From Candidatus Delongbacteria bacterium (GTDB taxonomy: Bacteria > Delongbacteria > UBA4055), in assembly GCA_027858795.1 (NCBI GenBank), contig JAQICF010000087.1:1-48079 (forward strand): a DNA stretch of 48,079 nucleotides, read 5' to 3'. The notes under the pieces were generated by a model. The model saw only the letters and a list, made by a program, of their open reading frames with translations, was not told the origin of the DNA and searched no databases. Made by a program: the position numbers and the translations under genes. This document shows, one piece after another, positions 33,401-36,243 of the stretch (positions are counted from its first letter, which is position 1; every line of letters starts with the position of its first letter).

Positions 33401-35246
33401 GTATTACTCTGTAGCTAATAACAATGCAGAGGTTACTTGTAAGATAGTGGGTAACATCCTAACAGTTGGAAGTATCTTAGACTGGAATGGTGTATCTCCT
33501 GTAACAATCACTGCGAATGATAGAGTTAACAAGCTAAGTGTAACAGATGCATTCGACATAACTGTAATACCGGTAAACGATGCACCGATCGTAAGCTTAG
33601 AACTTGCTGATCTTGTACGTGATGAGGATTTCGTAGAGTTTACAATTGATCTGAACGAACACTTCAGTGATGTTGATACATCTACATTAAACTACACAGT
33701 AGCAAATGATGCAAATGAAGTTAACTGTGTAATAACAGATAATGTATTAACTATAAACAGTGTACTAAACTGGAATGGAGTTGCAAATGTATCTGTAACT
33801 ACTAACGATGGGGAATACACTGCTAATAGTAACTTCTCTATCACAGTTAATCCTGTGAATGATGCTCCGATCATCACACTTCCTGAGTATATTGAATTCT
33901 TATCAAATGAGAAGGTAAAATTAAATCTAAGTGATTATATAATCGACATTGATAATTCTATTGACGAATTGACTTTATCATGGGTTGGAAACACAGGTAT
34001 TGTTCTTAATAGAATTGATTCAATATTAGTTATAAGTGCTGCAACACCTGAAACTTATTGCAGAGAAGCGATCACTGTAACTGTTAATGATCTATCCGAA
34101 TCTGATTCTCAGACAATTACTATCAGATGTGCTCCTGAATTTGATGCACCTAATATCAAGAAACTTATTGGTAATAGTGTGAAAGTATTCCAGGATATGA
34201 GATTACATCTTCAAGTTTGGGAAAGAACAGGTATGGGTCATGTTGATGCTGAATATACTGTGAATGGTGTTACTGAAACTATCAGAATGGAATGCTTGAA
34301 TGAACTTGAGCAAAGTGGTTATACTTATCCGGATTCATGCGGATTGAAATTATATCAGTATGTTGCTGATATTCCTGCTCAACATATAACATCAGTTGGT
34401 AGAGTAAGATTCCATCTGGAAGATATAGCTGAGAACACAGGTATTAGCACGTATTACTTGATCACTTGGCAATTACCTACTGAGAACTTCAAGTTCGTTG
34501 AAGGTTTTGAAGGAGATGTCTTCGGGGAAGATGAATGGATCAGCTCTGAGACTGATAATGATAGCCTGTCATGGAAAACTGATATTAAACCTTATACCGG
34601 AGAATTCTGTGTTGCTTCTTACGATTCAAGTAATATAGGGGAGAACTATCTGATATCTCCTGAGATTAAATTTGCACCTAATAAAGGTTTTAGAGTTTCA
34701 TTTAGAGCTCAGGGTTATAATTCAAGACTGAGATTGATGGTTTCTACTACTACGAACGAGTTAAGCAGCTTCACTGATGTTGTTTATGATGAAGTTATCA
34801 ATAGTGACTTTGAAGAGGTGATCGTTGATCTTTCTGAATACAGTAAGGAAGATGTTTATCTTGCATGGGTTCACTCCGGAGATACTGATAATGAAAGCAT
34901 GATCAAAATTGATGATGTGATCGTTATTGAATACCTTGACAAATCAAAAGGTGGAGATAATACTGTTGAAACAACAACACTTTATCAGAACTATCCAAAC
35001 CCTTTCAATAATACTACTATGATCACATTCGATCTTGCAAATGCAGGTAATGTTGTAGTAAATGTTTATAACTATCAGGGACAGCTTGTGAAAACTGTTG
35101 TAAATTCGTATTTTGCACAGGGTCGTCATAGAGTTGAGTGGGATGGGAATAGTGCGAATGGGGAAGGTGTTTCTTCAGGTATGTATTTCTATCATATGAG
35201 AACGGATGGATATAATAAGATTATGAAGATGATGTTTGTTAAGTAA
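9498..35246 (+). CDS. Giant 8582-residue secreted modular protein with T9SS sorting domain
   Basis: One uninterrupted 25.7-kb frame. Order by approximate residue: signal peptide (1-25); cadherin-like domain (66-187); two LamG-like domains (276-498, 502-711) flanked by two copies of an unnamed ~95-residue domain ending Y/F-x-I-K-W (third copy 8215-8327); four right-handed beta-helix modules each followed by a chitobiase/hexosaminidase C-terminal-type domain (IYYTLDGTEP); four beta-helix modules each followed by a choice-of-anchor D-like domain (to 4925); seven CARDB domains; a PPC-like domain; an IPT-like domain; a domain with GSFDPND and IVFDSNAP; an FN3-like domain; fourteen cadherin-like repeats (6766-8123); a choice-of-anchor J domain; and a terminal FlgD-like sorting domain (LYQNYPNPFN, about 8493-8582). 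It is probably exported by T9SS and held at the surface or released as an adhesin or fibre. No catalytic motif is visible, though the beta-helices could bind or cut polysaccharide. Its ligand is unknown. Confidence 0.93.
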   Translation: MRKNEILRHLVALSIIVFAGILFAGNTTTGRTKIQDRPVLVNTVDDSPIVPNYTKYLNASYFYMIVEPVNDLPSLISEIPDMDKLSNFEEFTLDLSEYFYDVDGDTLTYELGFDPAQVSCSFDSTGYNLILNSVVGWSGIASITVTADDGVVEDDKIIANSSKTMSKVSISDNFNINVNAFDVLAVTNLETYLKNDLEPIVELTNSVEILSVQATYSVNGQPETAVLFTETETGSYNYTGIIPALILQGEGVLSFSVEDIYGHILEFGPYTIKWHELELDNELLVDYLFSGNTKNAAESIYGDATANGAVLSEDRFNKAARAYSFDGKDDFISFPQFSILDEYTVSVWFKPNTTWNSKVGKSKGITKGTAQTIYQASGVNPDTFISFDLDYSGSISYNTSDEVTHGLYTQTTEWNSDKWYHVAISFDSESNEKKIYVNGVLENTESIDGLTLNTGGWHGIGRNTHDMSHFNGSIDDVKIYNRPLTNYEVQALNSIEESEALNDDMIVYLPFDGDFKDYSGNDYEVNNLNNVELTYDRVNYKASSSKYNDGKYDRLSINVSNQTLNSASINTWVKLDNTTSARKQAIVSALYNTYYTLFGFNIDIVNGSITWYEYGAQTVTINAGLIPDKWYMITSLREANILKIFVDSNLIYSQDIGQSITNLPYALDYFGVGGGNWQNYTYGTIDDVRFYDKILTNSEIAYLFNMDTSDKYPPKLVASDINAVDAGNPLPIELTLFDQSEISSVVGKYWLNGEEESVSEATLLRVDSLSDEVFDVYAIEIPAYPYETEGMIFFDVKDSNDNFVITDEFPIKWNSMNHLSGSLQDTLKNIGRPYHVVGDISVADSTKLVIESGVELLFDGYYKFDVFGQLVAEGSENDSIIFTSADNSGFELTAANTTGAWAGININSNASVNGHTSFKFCEFSYAKKTNYSWYAGGCISVSNTDSLVIEDSMIENGYCNPNGGGIYLNNCDNVLLKNNLFSNCSVPGSGGALFINYSNDLKIINSKFTDNNVNQSGGSIYANVVGGTYSEISQCEFYGNNASGHGGALYAYASSINFNNNLITDNHAAYGGGLSLYIPYNYTFNLSNNTIVNNSAAYGGGVYFHESGSFNDLFINNVVYGNNATTLGDQIVINNTSNYGPVMKSNDIQGGFNLISGAGASLGFKGVYENNLDIDPEFISETDYKLNSGSLCINAGTEEYSILAAIDFDGNIRISEETIDIGAFEYQGDGNRVNNVEFSLVEGVYPIDQIVELSTITPDATIYYTLNGTDPDETSILYNEPINVSRIGIIKAKAYKNEISPSFIEKRSYFIGQELSGDISGNIPNTGKPYFITGNLNVPLSTTAVLEPGVEFLFIDRYKVDINGTIIAEGSETDSIKFKVADFSDDTKKWYGIEFTYNYTLDNSIFRYCEISDCIGTGRGAAIYLEKSYNVIIDKCTIANNKTSSDAGAISIFNGSKDIIVSNCDLINNTAGGIGGAIFIDTYSYIPENISILNNNIYGNHSNGSGGGIAMDRCTNSTITGNNISNNSSNYFGGGVYLSGVLANKLVFAENNIAENYSKKNGGGLYLTGCHFSLTNNFISSNSTSENGGGVYTTSCTDLVIESNKITDNKSVLDGAGIDCYYSNGSIIKNNSILRNISNRNGGGVYFNYTNTDFINNSIVLNTAMSGSGIYFAGSGTYTPKIINNIVFGNNIANSSINSQITIVANNYDPDFFNNNIEGGRELLAGVGSSETYFTGQYVDNMNVDPLFISDNDFSLDNYSPCIDSGIADVSELNLPETDLNGNPRLVNTIDIGAYEWQTNEQLISEIKFSLDEGRYNIGTNLGLSCQTTDVDIYYTLDGTEPDETSTLYTDSISLISGDMIVKAKASKEGMISDVVVKQYDIGIEISGELSGTIENDGYTYFVNGDIFINNGETLIVEPGVSFKFLGHYKVDVQGTIIAEGTEKDSIIFTPYDNTLFYDYTITDGGWKGFKFINTPAPNDTSRFEYCKIEYCKDIATGSNGGAFRLENVSKFKINNSLINNNYSKVNGGAIYAYQSSIEITNSDMSNNYANTYGGCLYVNNSSLTDKHVNIEKNNIIDNRAYSQSGGGIALNGVISASISGNIIESNVSNWYGGGIHAYGSIFTISNNLISNNSSIYSRGGGGGCYFDKLKINMYNNTIVNNDAPAGTQIYFYRSTTGNEYNLSNNIIYNHNSDGNNNIYIYSSWVDPNFKNNLIQGGYESFTGTGGSDSYFTGEFTNNIDIDPLFSDLENNNYGLTELSPCINSGLIDLSELNIPLYDLAGNHRIIDDIIDIGAYEYGTAIQLASPIIYPESGNFADSISVWIGSEDGQGLIYYTIDGSEPSMESETAKLFTDSIKVGNDVNIVKAKIFKEGLVESNTVTEKYYIGGYSSDVYGLWTKANSPYFIKSDITIPNGKKLTIEPGVEVIFANESGLTVDGAIEANGLRTDSIYFHAEYDSVGWKGLNFDQPNASNGYSTISYCNFNNARTLGTETDGGAIYCYKWSKIYIDNSTFENCMATEEGGAVYSYMSSPNIRNNTFKNNSSTNGGALYAYYYITDNSISNNLFYNNSAEKGGAIYLNYYTKTIINNTITNNYSSLDGGGLFLYNCSPQFYNNLVFDNKAMIEINQISLSNTTSDPSFINNNIQGGKESFSGIGSGYEYYGEYTSNIDVEPYFVDVQNNNYDLQAYSLCINNGSESAYNFDILSYDLNGNERTHNSKTDIGAFEYQNIYQYVETPVISNNETFYTEQFLVEIFSLTDDTNIYYTLDGSEPDKNSNPYTNGSPVLISSNTTIKTKAYKDGYTPSLIQSKVYYFGRELKGNLSGTLAYKDLPYYVTGDLNILAGDSLHITEGVDIKFMDPYQLQVRGKLIAIGTNEEPINFSPVDNSGFFLNKHFTGGWKGIYFYYANLETNKLKYCIFKNSKKIDSGYQVDSHGGVIYNVGSKVSIENSKFIDNKAKYGGAISSNGNAEMVCRNSIFVGNKAFYCGSYTGYGGAIHSYSNSTNKYLNNLFTDNEGVWGGAVYTSSKNEIYLNNTFVNNSANNGGGLFFDMNSGTNSKIINNIIYSNTDIYGGSQIWLRLSTSPDFEYNNIQGGFEEFGGQVTQYTGVYENNLQFYPGFDLDNEADPYSLLEYSPLINAGKPDLNGLDIPESDLMNNPRIYNGSEVRIDIGAYEFQGEPNGDPIIVFSPSDKVNFGFVQDGEIEEQTLYIENIGTRQLSITDISLYNENSDFSVVNFDGTKEAFNLVILPHSMDSVKVIFNPNSGEDKNYSDIIKIASTELTSNLIVNVEGMGIGGTYIDNNGLISGTWTKDNNPYNIVRDVEVDGSLVINEGVIVRFFGHSNFKVAVSDVLTINGTYDEKVLFTSADTTGFDIRPDDLNGGWRGITFENSGDDDIINHCIIEYCKKVKPNNVSRPEPEDILDEYYAGAIYLNNSNPLITNSSIRSNRGYGSSAIYALNSNPELINLKVYSNRSRLEKLTERIYNYTSGVVYFNNSTEEIDIINSAFYDNKLEVGATGCSLGYYDAAVMLLNSSAKITNCTLVGQKTYFGLIRCRRYSNPTIINSIIWNNDLSTNIYLDDDFSDPNIYNSNISDAENSIKLGANYFISDLEFDENIYTGEYVENIDIDPDFAISDPLFGYIEDYEDKYELRNISSSINAGKIDITELNLPDLDILNNPRIYQQGEIRVDLGAYEYQNLPAGDPIVGLSHSEIDFGYTSTGDIKRDTLTIYNHGNTALEISNFDFSQVETVYSVEFFETSVNNIPAHGLDSIIVKFSPTPNVERNYDNTLLITTNVGTKPISLSGKALIGTIVPEGFVSGNWLKENEPYNVIGNIEVDDLLSISPGVNVLFRGRYKLDVGENSTLKALGSSDERIMFTATDSLGFYGDIEENLDGWGGIKFINSGSDDMFIYCDFKYANSYAYKDQYESDSTLVRGGAIYCKNSGPIIMNSEFENNLSQHGSAIYYEDCTSGIILNSKFKNNIAQTIEISNVISLFGLSYTETETYSSTGGAIKMLNSDIKISNSIFEYNRSSSGGALYVENSITELYNNLFFSNESNNGGSIYIRSAEALMSNNTSVWNKAKTGGSIYIYRSSPVIINSVFRDNTAELYGKQIYIDDSDNDNTYSFPVIQYNNIEGGLKTGITMNQYKSYEGSYYANMEFDPKFNSENSNPFSLQQSSPCINAGTPSSVVLSNLTTTDLANNARIYNGTIDRIDIGAYEYQGELIGEPLIAVEKDDLHFWYQPAGKDTTITVELYNHGNNLLSVNSLGFAEGTNYTCESFGSAKRLSDIKFRSIKVKASIKGDPILDIQAHEVDSLLIRFTSNLNETKKYEEIISIYSNAQEDIYMDLKGYGLLGTVIYGGIVEDQTWSKSGNPYHIIGDIDITGALNIDPGVNVLVQDYEKINVTSSGKLLALGTEAEPIHITSGEPDLFNDSSSKDGGWGGIRFSYTGYDDILDHCIIENGKKLVTGEYFSGVENSSGGAICAINSSPKILNSTFINNNAKDGGAISLIGGSTYAEINNCTIENNSAVNGAGIYNEQSNSVIKLTVIQNNTSSGNGGAVFSFRPSDQANNNSEFKLIGNRFLSNQSGKGGGLCAINSSPYLESNIIVQNRADFGAGLYLEFNESRIINNTISDNYATMVGAGVYIYKASEPKFTNCIIFNNRAPEYVYGDIPPTSEYYRPPFILIVDENKQIVSHSYIAFPKLYYSKPEFDYCNIEGEDRNIVDFTEIISPEGVTYQRHHFSQRYVKNVECRPEYENDYTLQEGSPCINLGTPIVDDLELADYDAYNNQRIKEDTYIDLGACEYQEINNPKPVLTHTVDEIEFGNIFAEQTKSEKLYFCNSGNEVLHITGQSFEDLTGNFELTRYEGDTGDSFIMNIDVHERDSLMVTFNPTDSINYYYLDAVITAGEEVAGKRLPLTGTGVVQPDLIVTNVEIPASINSGETFEVKWVVKNIGVTATNVSEWKDRIYLTQSNSTELFIEEIDAATELGDFENLGYLLPGESYSNTTMVKISSELIGEYHIAVSTDSKENMIERVEDNNALVSSESMNIELTLPPDLQVTYMDVPTNAESGKEVHISWMVSNLGDNPTSEDSKWNDKVYFSIDPVFSTSNSRLLYTYEHSEQLANGINEFDLDSTYTVSVDVRLPHKAQGIHTAVHEDSVLTELGDCYIHIVTDDGNAVEEYINEGNNTLQKPIRLLLTPPDYKVVDVRVPQTTIYSGQTCKVEWLVKNLGPGVNNDYYEKTWEDRIYISPDDYLNTDGTMVNDEVLATHYLSDDNIIYYSDENTKVILDSTYIVSRDVIIPEGYEGNYFIFAEADCNDDIFEYDEVFQSIYNNVGTPAILNVGLTPPPDLYVNSITIPDSATAGSSMEVVWEGINQDNDMSNKEWYDYVYISSSVEFDKSKDKYLGKVNVDYSERTFANSDTYENSLTVQIPNDLYDRKYVHIIADATNSVYEHNNENNNVRTSEIFIDPYPAINLLADTLICPTEGNSGNPISVLWKVENIGLASTTSSVWYDGVYLSTDSICDPAVDIEIGNFIHYGKLDTNAIYTNTKTVYLPDGIEGNFYLMLKTDIAEINSDTDRLNNVTFEKIAITKTPYPDTVIDELIVTAVTGSKEKIVVPTDVIAGQPIDISWKITNEGTIETQDKLWYDVVYLSKDTLVTEDDILLKITMRDNGLQEGESYNVNIEEYIPNYANGLYYVILKTDAWDTMFEEVETNNIEYAPINITLPKIVDLIVTDVSIPSSINSGDTVTVNYTVKNVGINAAAGWLTDGVYFSTDSILDTEDALMGLNKYYVSLDPEQEVKMSTTTNITRSFEKDDDGINIQDILISDLIQSKGEDNLFEGEMPGVLPGDYHAIVKVDMKNNIREDDLTNNTGFSISTINTDFPTITPGITVSDNVEYSKSKYYKLIVDEVLAGKDLRINLSAFAKDDAPIEIYVAHDRIPEIYDFDYSSTEPFESNQEILLPTAEQGQYYIRLYCPAQPVTGDENHAYNLVVTEMLFSLLDIVPAYGGTGGDITCEVRGGSFKDSLEVYLYKDGVELTKPIDVEKINTTELKVTWRLNDVDGNDLALGFYDLVVKKITDTATDQIVLKESFEIQEQRIELIANRLAYPENLRRVSSMFGTLPANPANHTYVFKNNGNVNIPYVRADIKISDNLKVISVYSEKFIQLNDLEASEGYFKYEIDNAMSFDNDNAFEIPLLAKDIAPEEYLECKLNFTNYTGLSVNSAVNLECLSQNDFIERFDSNILNLRNYVLTNSEKFSTDLIISAYDYDKFKAIAYRNAIEMGVLSEDYATNGNPVNIVPEDLEVWWEYSPDINTAIATDIAYGYGDIEQAIDYYSETLIDTLNRKVLFALGSFLPNDLDTTEPMLICDEIVGSFDPNDISGTPGYGDDHYVKNDNWLNYNIQFENDANQATAPASIVNIKQKLSENVDPRNFRIQDFGFGKYQFEVEENTAYYTERLDLRDSLGVYVDFVAGLDIWTNEIFFEYKTIDPQTGSVPVDANSGFLAINDSLGSGQGYVNYKILPKEECVTGDSITAMAKIVFDSNAPINTPEWLNVIDAGRPVSRVDSLENYREHEMFNVYWSGEDDSLGCGIRNYSIYVSMNEGPFEIWIENTTDTLSVFTGNISNKYEFYSIATDNVGYRELDKNEGEGVVVGNIIPEIVNLNDISFPEDTTYELDLNSIIIDDDPSTVTWKIRKTISTPDGTDSLYVIVDNNLKTTTFMATPNYVIDNVPFEFTATDNGGLTAIDTVLVTVSPVNDAPVVSLQIPDLERDEDFVEFTIDLNNHFSDVDNSVLTYIVANNSAEVTSSIKDNILTLSSVLNWSGSADISVTANDLVSKLSVNDSFRLIVSPVNDAPVVSTPLADITKDEDFTEFTIDLNGNFSDIDTSTLIFTVTNDNNQVNCVITDNILTINSVLNWNGDANISVTASDDISKDVKNTKTSSRISSLRRDVEIIEDDSRSVCIDSFILTVNPVNDVPEISTPLADITKDEDFAEFTIDLNTHFSDLDGDALYYSVANNSTQVTCEIVGNILTVGSVLNWNGVTSVTITANDRVNKLSVTDAFDITVTPVNDAPIVSLELADIVRDEDFVEFTIDLNEHFSDIDTAVLTYTVANESNKVNCVIIDNVITINSVLNWNGVADIAITANDGEYTANSAFDITVNPVNDVPEISTPLADVTVDEDFAAFTIDLNTHFSDLDGDALYYSVANNGAEVKCNIVGNILTVGSILNWNGKSPVTITANDRVNKLSVTDAFDITVNAVNDAPVVSLELADLVRDEDFVEFTIDLNEHFSDIDTSVLTYTVENNTSEVNAVITDNILTINSVLNWNGVANVSVTASDNEYTANSNFDITVNPVNDVPEISTPLADLTKDEDFTEFTIDLNTHFSDLDGDALSYSVANNGAEVTCKIVDNILTIGSILNWNGVTPVTITANDRVNKLSVTDAFDITVNAVNDAPVVTLELADLVRDEDFVEFTIDLNNHFSDIDTAVLTYTVANDVNEVNAVITDNVLTINSVLNWNGVANISVTAADGEYTANSSFAITVNPVNDVPEISTPLADITKDEDFAAFAIDLNEHFTDLDGDVLYYSVANNGTEVTSSIAGNILTVGSILNWNGVTPVTITANDRVNKLSVTDTFDITVNAVNDAPVVTLELADVIRDEDFAEFTIDLNEHFSDIDTAILTYTVANESNEVNCVITDNILTINSVLNCNGVANVSVTASDNEYTANSNFDITVNPVNDVPEISTPLADITKDEDFAEFTIDLNTHFTDLDGDALYYSVANNGAEVTCSIADNILTVGSILNWNGQSSVTITANDRVNKLSVTDAFDITVTPVNDAPIVSLELADITVDEDFAEFTIDLNEHFSDIDTAILTYTVANESNEVNATIIDNVLTINSVLNWNGVANVSVTAGDGEYTANSAFAITVNPVNDVPEIATPLADITKDEDFTEFTIDLNEHFSDLDGDALYYSVANNNAEVTCKIVGNILTVGSILDWNGVSPVTITANDRVNKLSVTDAFDITVIPVNDAPIVSLELADLVRDEDFVEFTIDLNEHFSDVDTSTLNYTVANDANEVNCVITDNVLTINSVLNWNGVANVSVTTNDGEYTANSNFSITVNPVNDAPIITLPEYIEFLSNEKVKLNLSDYIIDIDNSIDELTLSWVGNTGIVLNRIDSILVISAATPETYCREAITVTVNDLSESDSQTITIRCAPEFDAPNIKKLIGNSVKVFQDMRLHLQVWERTGMGHVDAEYTVNGVTETIRMECLNELEQSGYTYPDSCGLKLYQYVADIPAQHITSVGRVRFHLEDIAENTGISTYYLITWQLPTENFKFVEGFEGDVFGEDEWISSETDNDSLSWKTDIKPYTGEFCVASYDSSNIGENYLISPEIKFAPNKGFRVSFRAQGYNSRLRLMVSTTTNELSSFTDVVYDEVINSDFEEVIVDLSEYSKEDVYLAWVHSGDTDNESMIKIDDVIVIEYLDKSKGGDNTVETTTLYQNYPNPFNNTTMITFDLANAGNVVVNVYNYQGQLVKTVVNSYFAQGRHRVEWDGNSANGEGVSSGMYFYHMRTDGYNKIMKMMFVK
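11947..24270 (+). repeat. Eight beta-helix modules with two kinds of linker domain (coding)
   Basis: Each module opens with a cap of the form LSG-LxGT...PYxVxGDI...L.IEPGVxxxF...A.GT..DSI.F and GGWxGIxF, runs through GGAIYL/GGGIYL beta-helix turns rich in Asn, and closes with SPCINAG...DIGAYEYQ, the choice-of-anchor Q-type ending. The closing motif occurs eight times (about 13166, 14876, 16385, 17670, 19012, 20573, 22151, 23909). Modules 1-4 are followed by chitobiase C-terminal-type domains, modules 5-8 by choice-of-anchor D-like domains. Protein-level similarity is clear while DNA is well diverged, so the amplification is old. Confidence 0.8.
24275..27170 (+). repeat. Seven tandem CARDB-type domains (coding)
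   Basis: The repeats begin with PDLIV..V.IP...NSG....V.W.VKN.G and start near 24275, 24665, 25100, 25543, 25914, 26290 and 26690. Each ends with an acidic N-N or E-x-N-N segment before the next proline. CARDB domains are cell-adhesion-related beta-sandwich folds. Confidence 0.75.
29793..33866 (+). repeat. Fourteen cadherin-like repeats (coding)
   Basis: Each repeat has the form P-x-x-S-x-x-x-A-D...DEDF-x-E-F-T-I-D-L-N-x-H-F-S-D...L-N-W-N-G...F-D-I-T-V-N-P-V-N-D-x-P. Repeat 1 is 96 residues and repeat 2 is 122 residues because of an insertion; repeats 3-14 alternate between a 96-residue type A (ISTPLAD, LDGDALYYSVANN, NRVNKLSVTDAF) and a 94-residue type B (VSLELAD, IDTAVLTYTVAN, DGEYTANSAF). 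The acidic DEDF and DxD positions resemble calcium sites of cadherin-like folds. Confidence 0.88.
30447..33866 (+). repeat. Six exact-length 570-base tandem repeats (A-B dimers, coding)
   Basis: The codon for the first proline of each type A repeat lies at 30447, 31017, 31587, 32157, 32727 and 33297, and the equivalent position ending the array is 33867. The spacing is exactly 570 bases (190 residues: 96 + 94) every time, with no insertion or deletion. Long stretches are shared at DNA level between units, with scattered substitutions, so the array grew by duplication of a two-domain unit. Confidence 0.93.
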
Positions 35247-35259
35247 ATTGAGAATGGAT

Positions 35260-35294
35260 AATGGAGAATTGAAAATGGTATTTGATTCTCCATT
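35260..35294 (+). terminator. Hairpin between the giant gene and cassette 2
   Basis: AATGGAGAAT (35260-35269) and ATTCTCCATT (35285-35294) pair over ten bases with a 15-base loop, 14 bases after the giant gene's stop codon. No T tract follows, so it could be an attenuator or mRNA-end stabiliser rather than a full terminator. Confidence 0.4.
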
Positions 35295-35306
35295 TAATTA
35301 AAATAA

Positions 35307-35310
35307 GGAG
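35307..35310 (+). promoter_or_regulatory. Ribosome binding site of the second small exported-protein gene
   Basis: GGAG lies six bases before the ATG at 35317 in the context GGAGAAGAAGATGAGAAGG, identical over 19 bases to the start region of the paralogue at 3448. Confidence 0.75.
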
Positions 35311-35316
35311 AAGAAG

Positions 35317-36243
35317 ATGAGAAGGTTAACAACAGCAGTAATAATTATTGTATTGGCAATTATTCAGTTCCACCTTAAAGCTGAAACTGAAATTGATTAT
35401 AAATCATGGAAAAATCTATCCGATAAGTCATTCGTTGATTCTTTGAAAAAATACGAAGGGAAGAATTATAAGTTAGATGATTATGAGTATCGAAAAAAAA
35501 CAAAAGAATATAAAGCTCCATTTATTTCTGAAGTTTATCCTAAAAATTACTTAAAGAAGGGATTTAATATTGAGCAACATTTAAAAGAATATATTGAATA
35601 TTTTAAAACATTAAATTTATATGGGATTGATCCATATAGACTATATTATAATAGAATTGACTTAAATAAAATTGACACTTTGAAAAAGGAAGGACTTAGT
35701 ATTATAAAAGCTTACAATTATATTCATTTACCACATCTTGATGCTGATACAAACTGGGAAGTATTTAATAACTCATCACTTATGATAGGTGTTTGTAAAA
35801 ATATTGTCCAAATAGATGGAAATACACATCATCAAGAATTTGAAGTAACTGAAATAATAAGGGATCGATACAATTTCTATAAAATCGGGGACGTATTGAA
35901 ATCATCTAATCATTACACGAATGAAGCATTAATACAATTTTATAAATTAAATGGTATGGACTATAAACATTTATTAAATAGAAAAAAAATCAATATTGGT
36001 GATACTTGCTTGTTAAGTTATGATAGATTTATTCTAGAAAAACAATTGCTTTCTTTACCTGATAATAACGAGATTATTAATCCATATTCAAATGTTGGTT
36101 TTACTAAAATAGAATCAGGAAAATACGGCAGTTTCAAAGGTGAAGAATTGGATTTGAAATTACTTATAGATAAATACAAAAAGTTTGATTCTATAATCGA
36201 TGTATCAAATTTCTTTGAAATTGAATTCAAAGGTGGAAAATAA
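35317..36243 (+). CDS. Small exported protein of unknown function, cassette 2
   Basis: The 308 residues begin with a signal peptide (MRRLTTAVIIIVLAIIQFHLKA, probably cut before Glu23). It is a paralogue of the 310-residue product at 3448 in length, start, central beta segment and ending, although most positions differ. The family is not one I recognise. Its C-terminal half is beta-rich with several Lys/Asp/Tyr-rich strands (FEVTEIIRDRYNFYKIGDVL), possibly a small binding domain. Its stop codon overlaps the start codon of metalloprotease 2 (TAATG), so translation of the two is very likely coupled and their products probably act together. It begins 70 bases after the giant gene. Confidence 0.85.
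   Translation: MRRLTTAVIIIVLAIIQFHLKAETEIDYKSWKNLSDKSFVDSLKKYEGKNYKLDDYEYRKKTKEYKAPFISEVYPKNYLKKGFNIEQHLKEYIEYFKTLNLYGIDPYRLYYNRIDLNKIDTLKKEGLSIIKAYNYIHLPHLDADTNWEVFNNSSLMIGVCKNIVQIDGNTHHQEFEVTEIIRDRYNFYKIGDVLKSSNHYTNEALIQFYKLNGMDYKHLLNRKKINIGDTCLLSYDRFILEKQLLSLPDNNEIINPYSNVGFTKIESGKYGSFKGEELDLKLLIDKYKKFDSIIDVSNFFEIEFKGGK

Noticed and set aside
30447..33866. Repeat array considered as CRISPR or non-coding satellite
   Set aside because: The unit is 570 bases, translates without stops into two Ig-like domains, and shows codon-level conservation.
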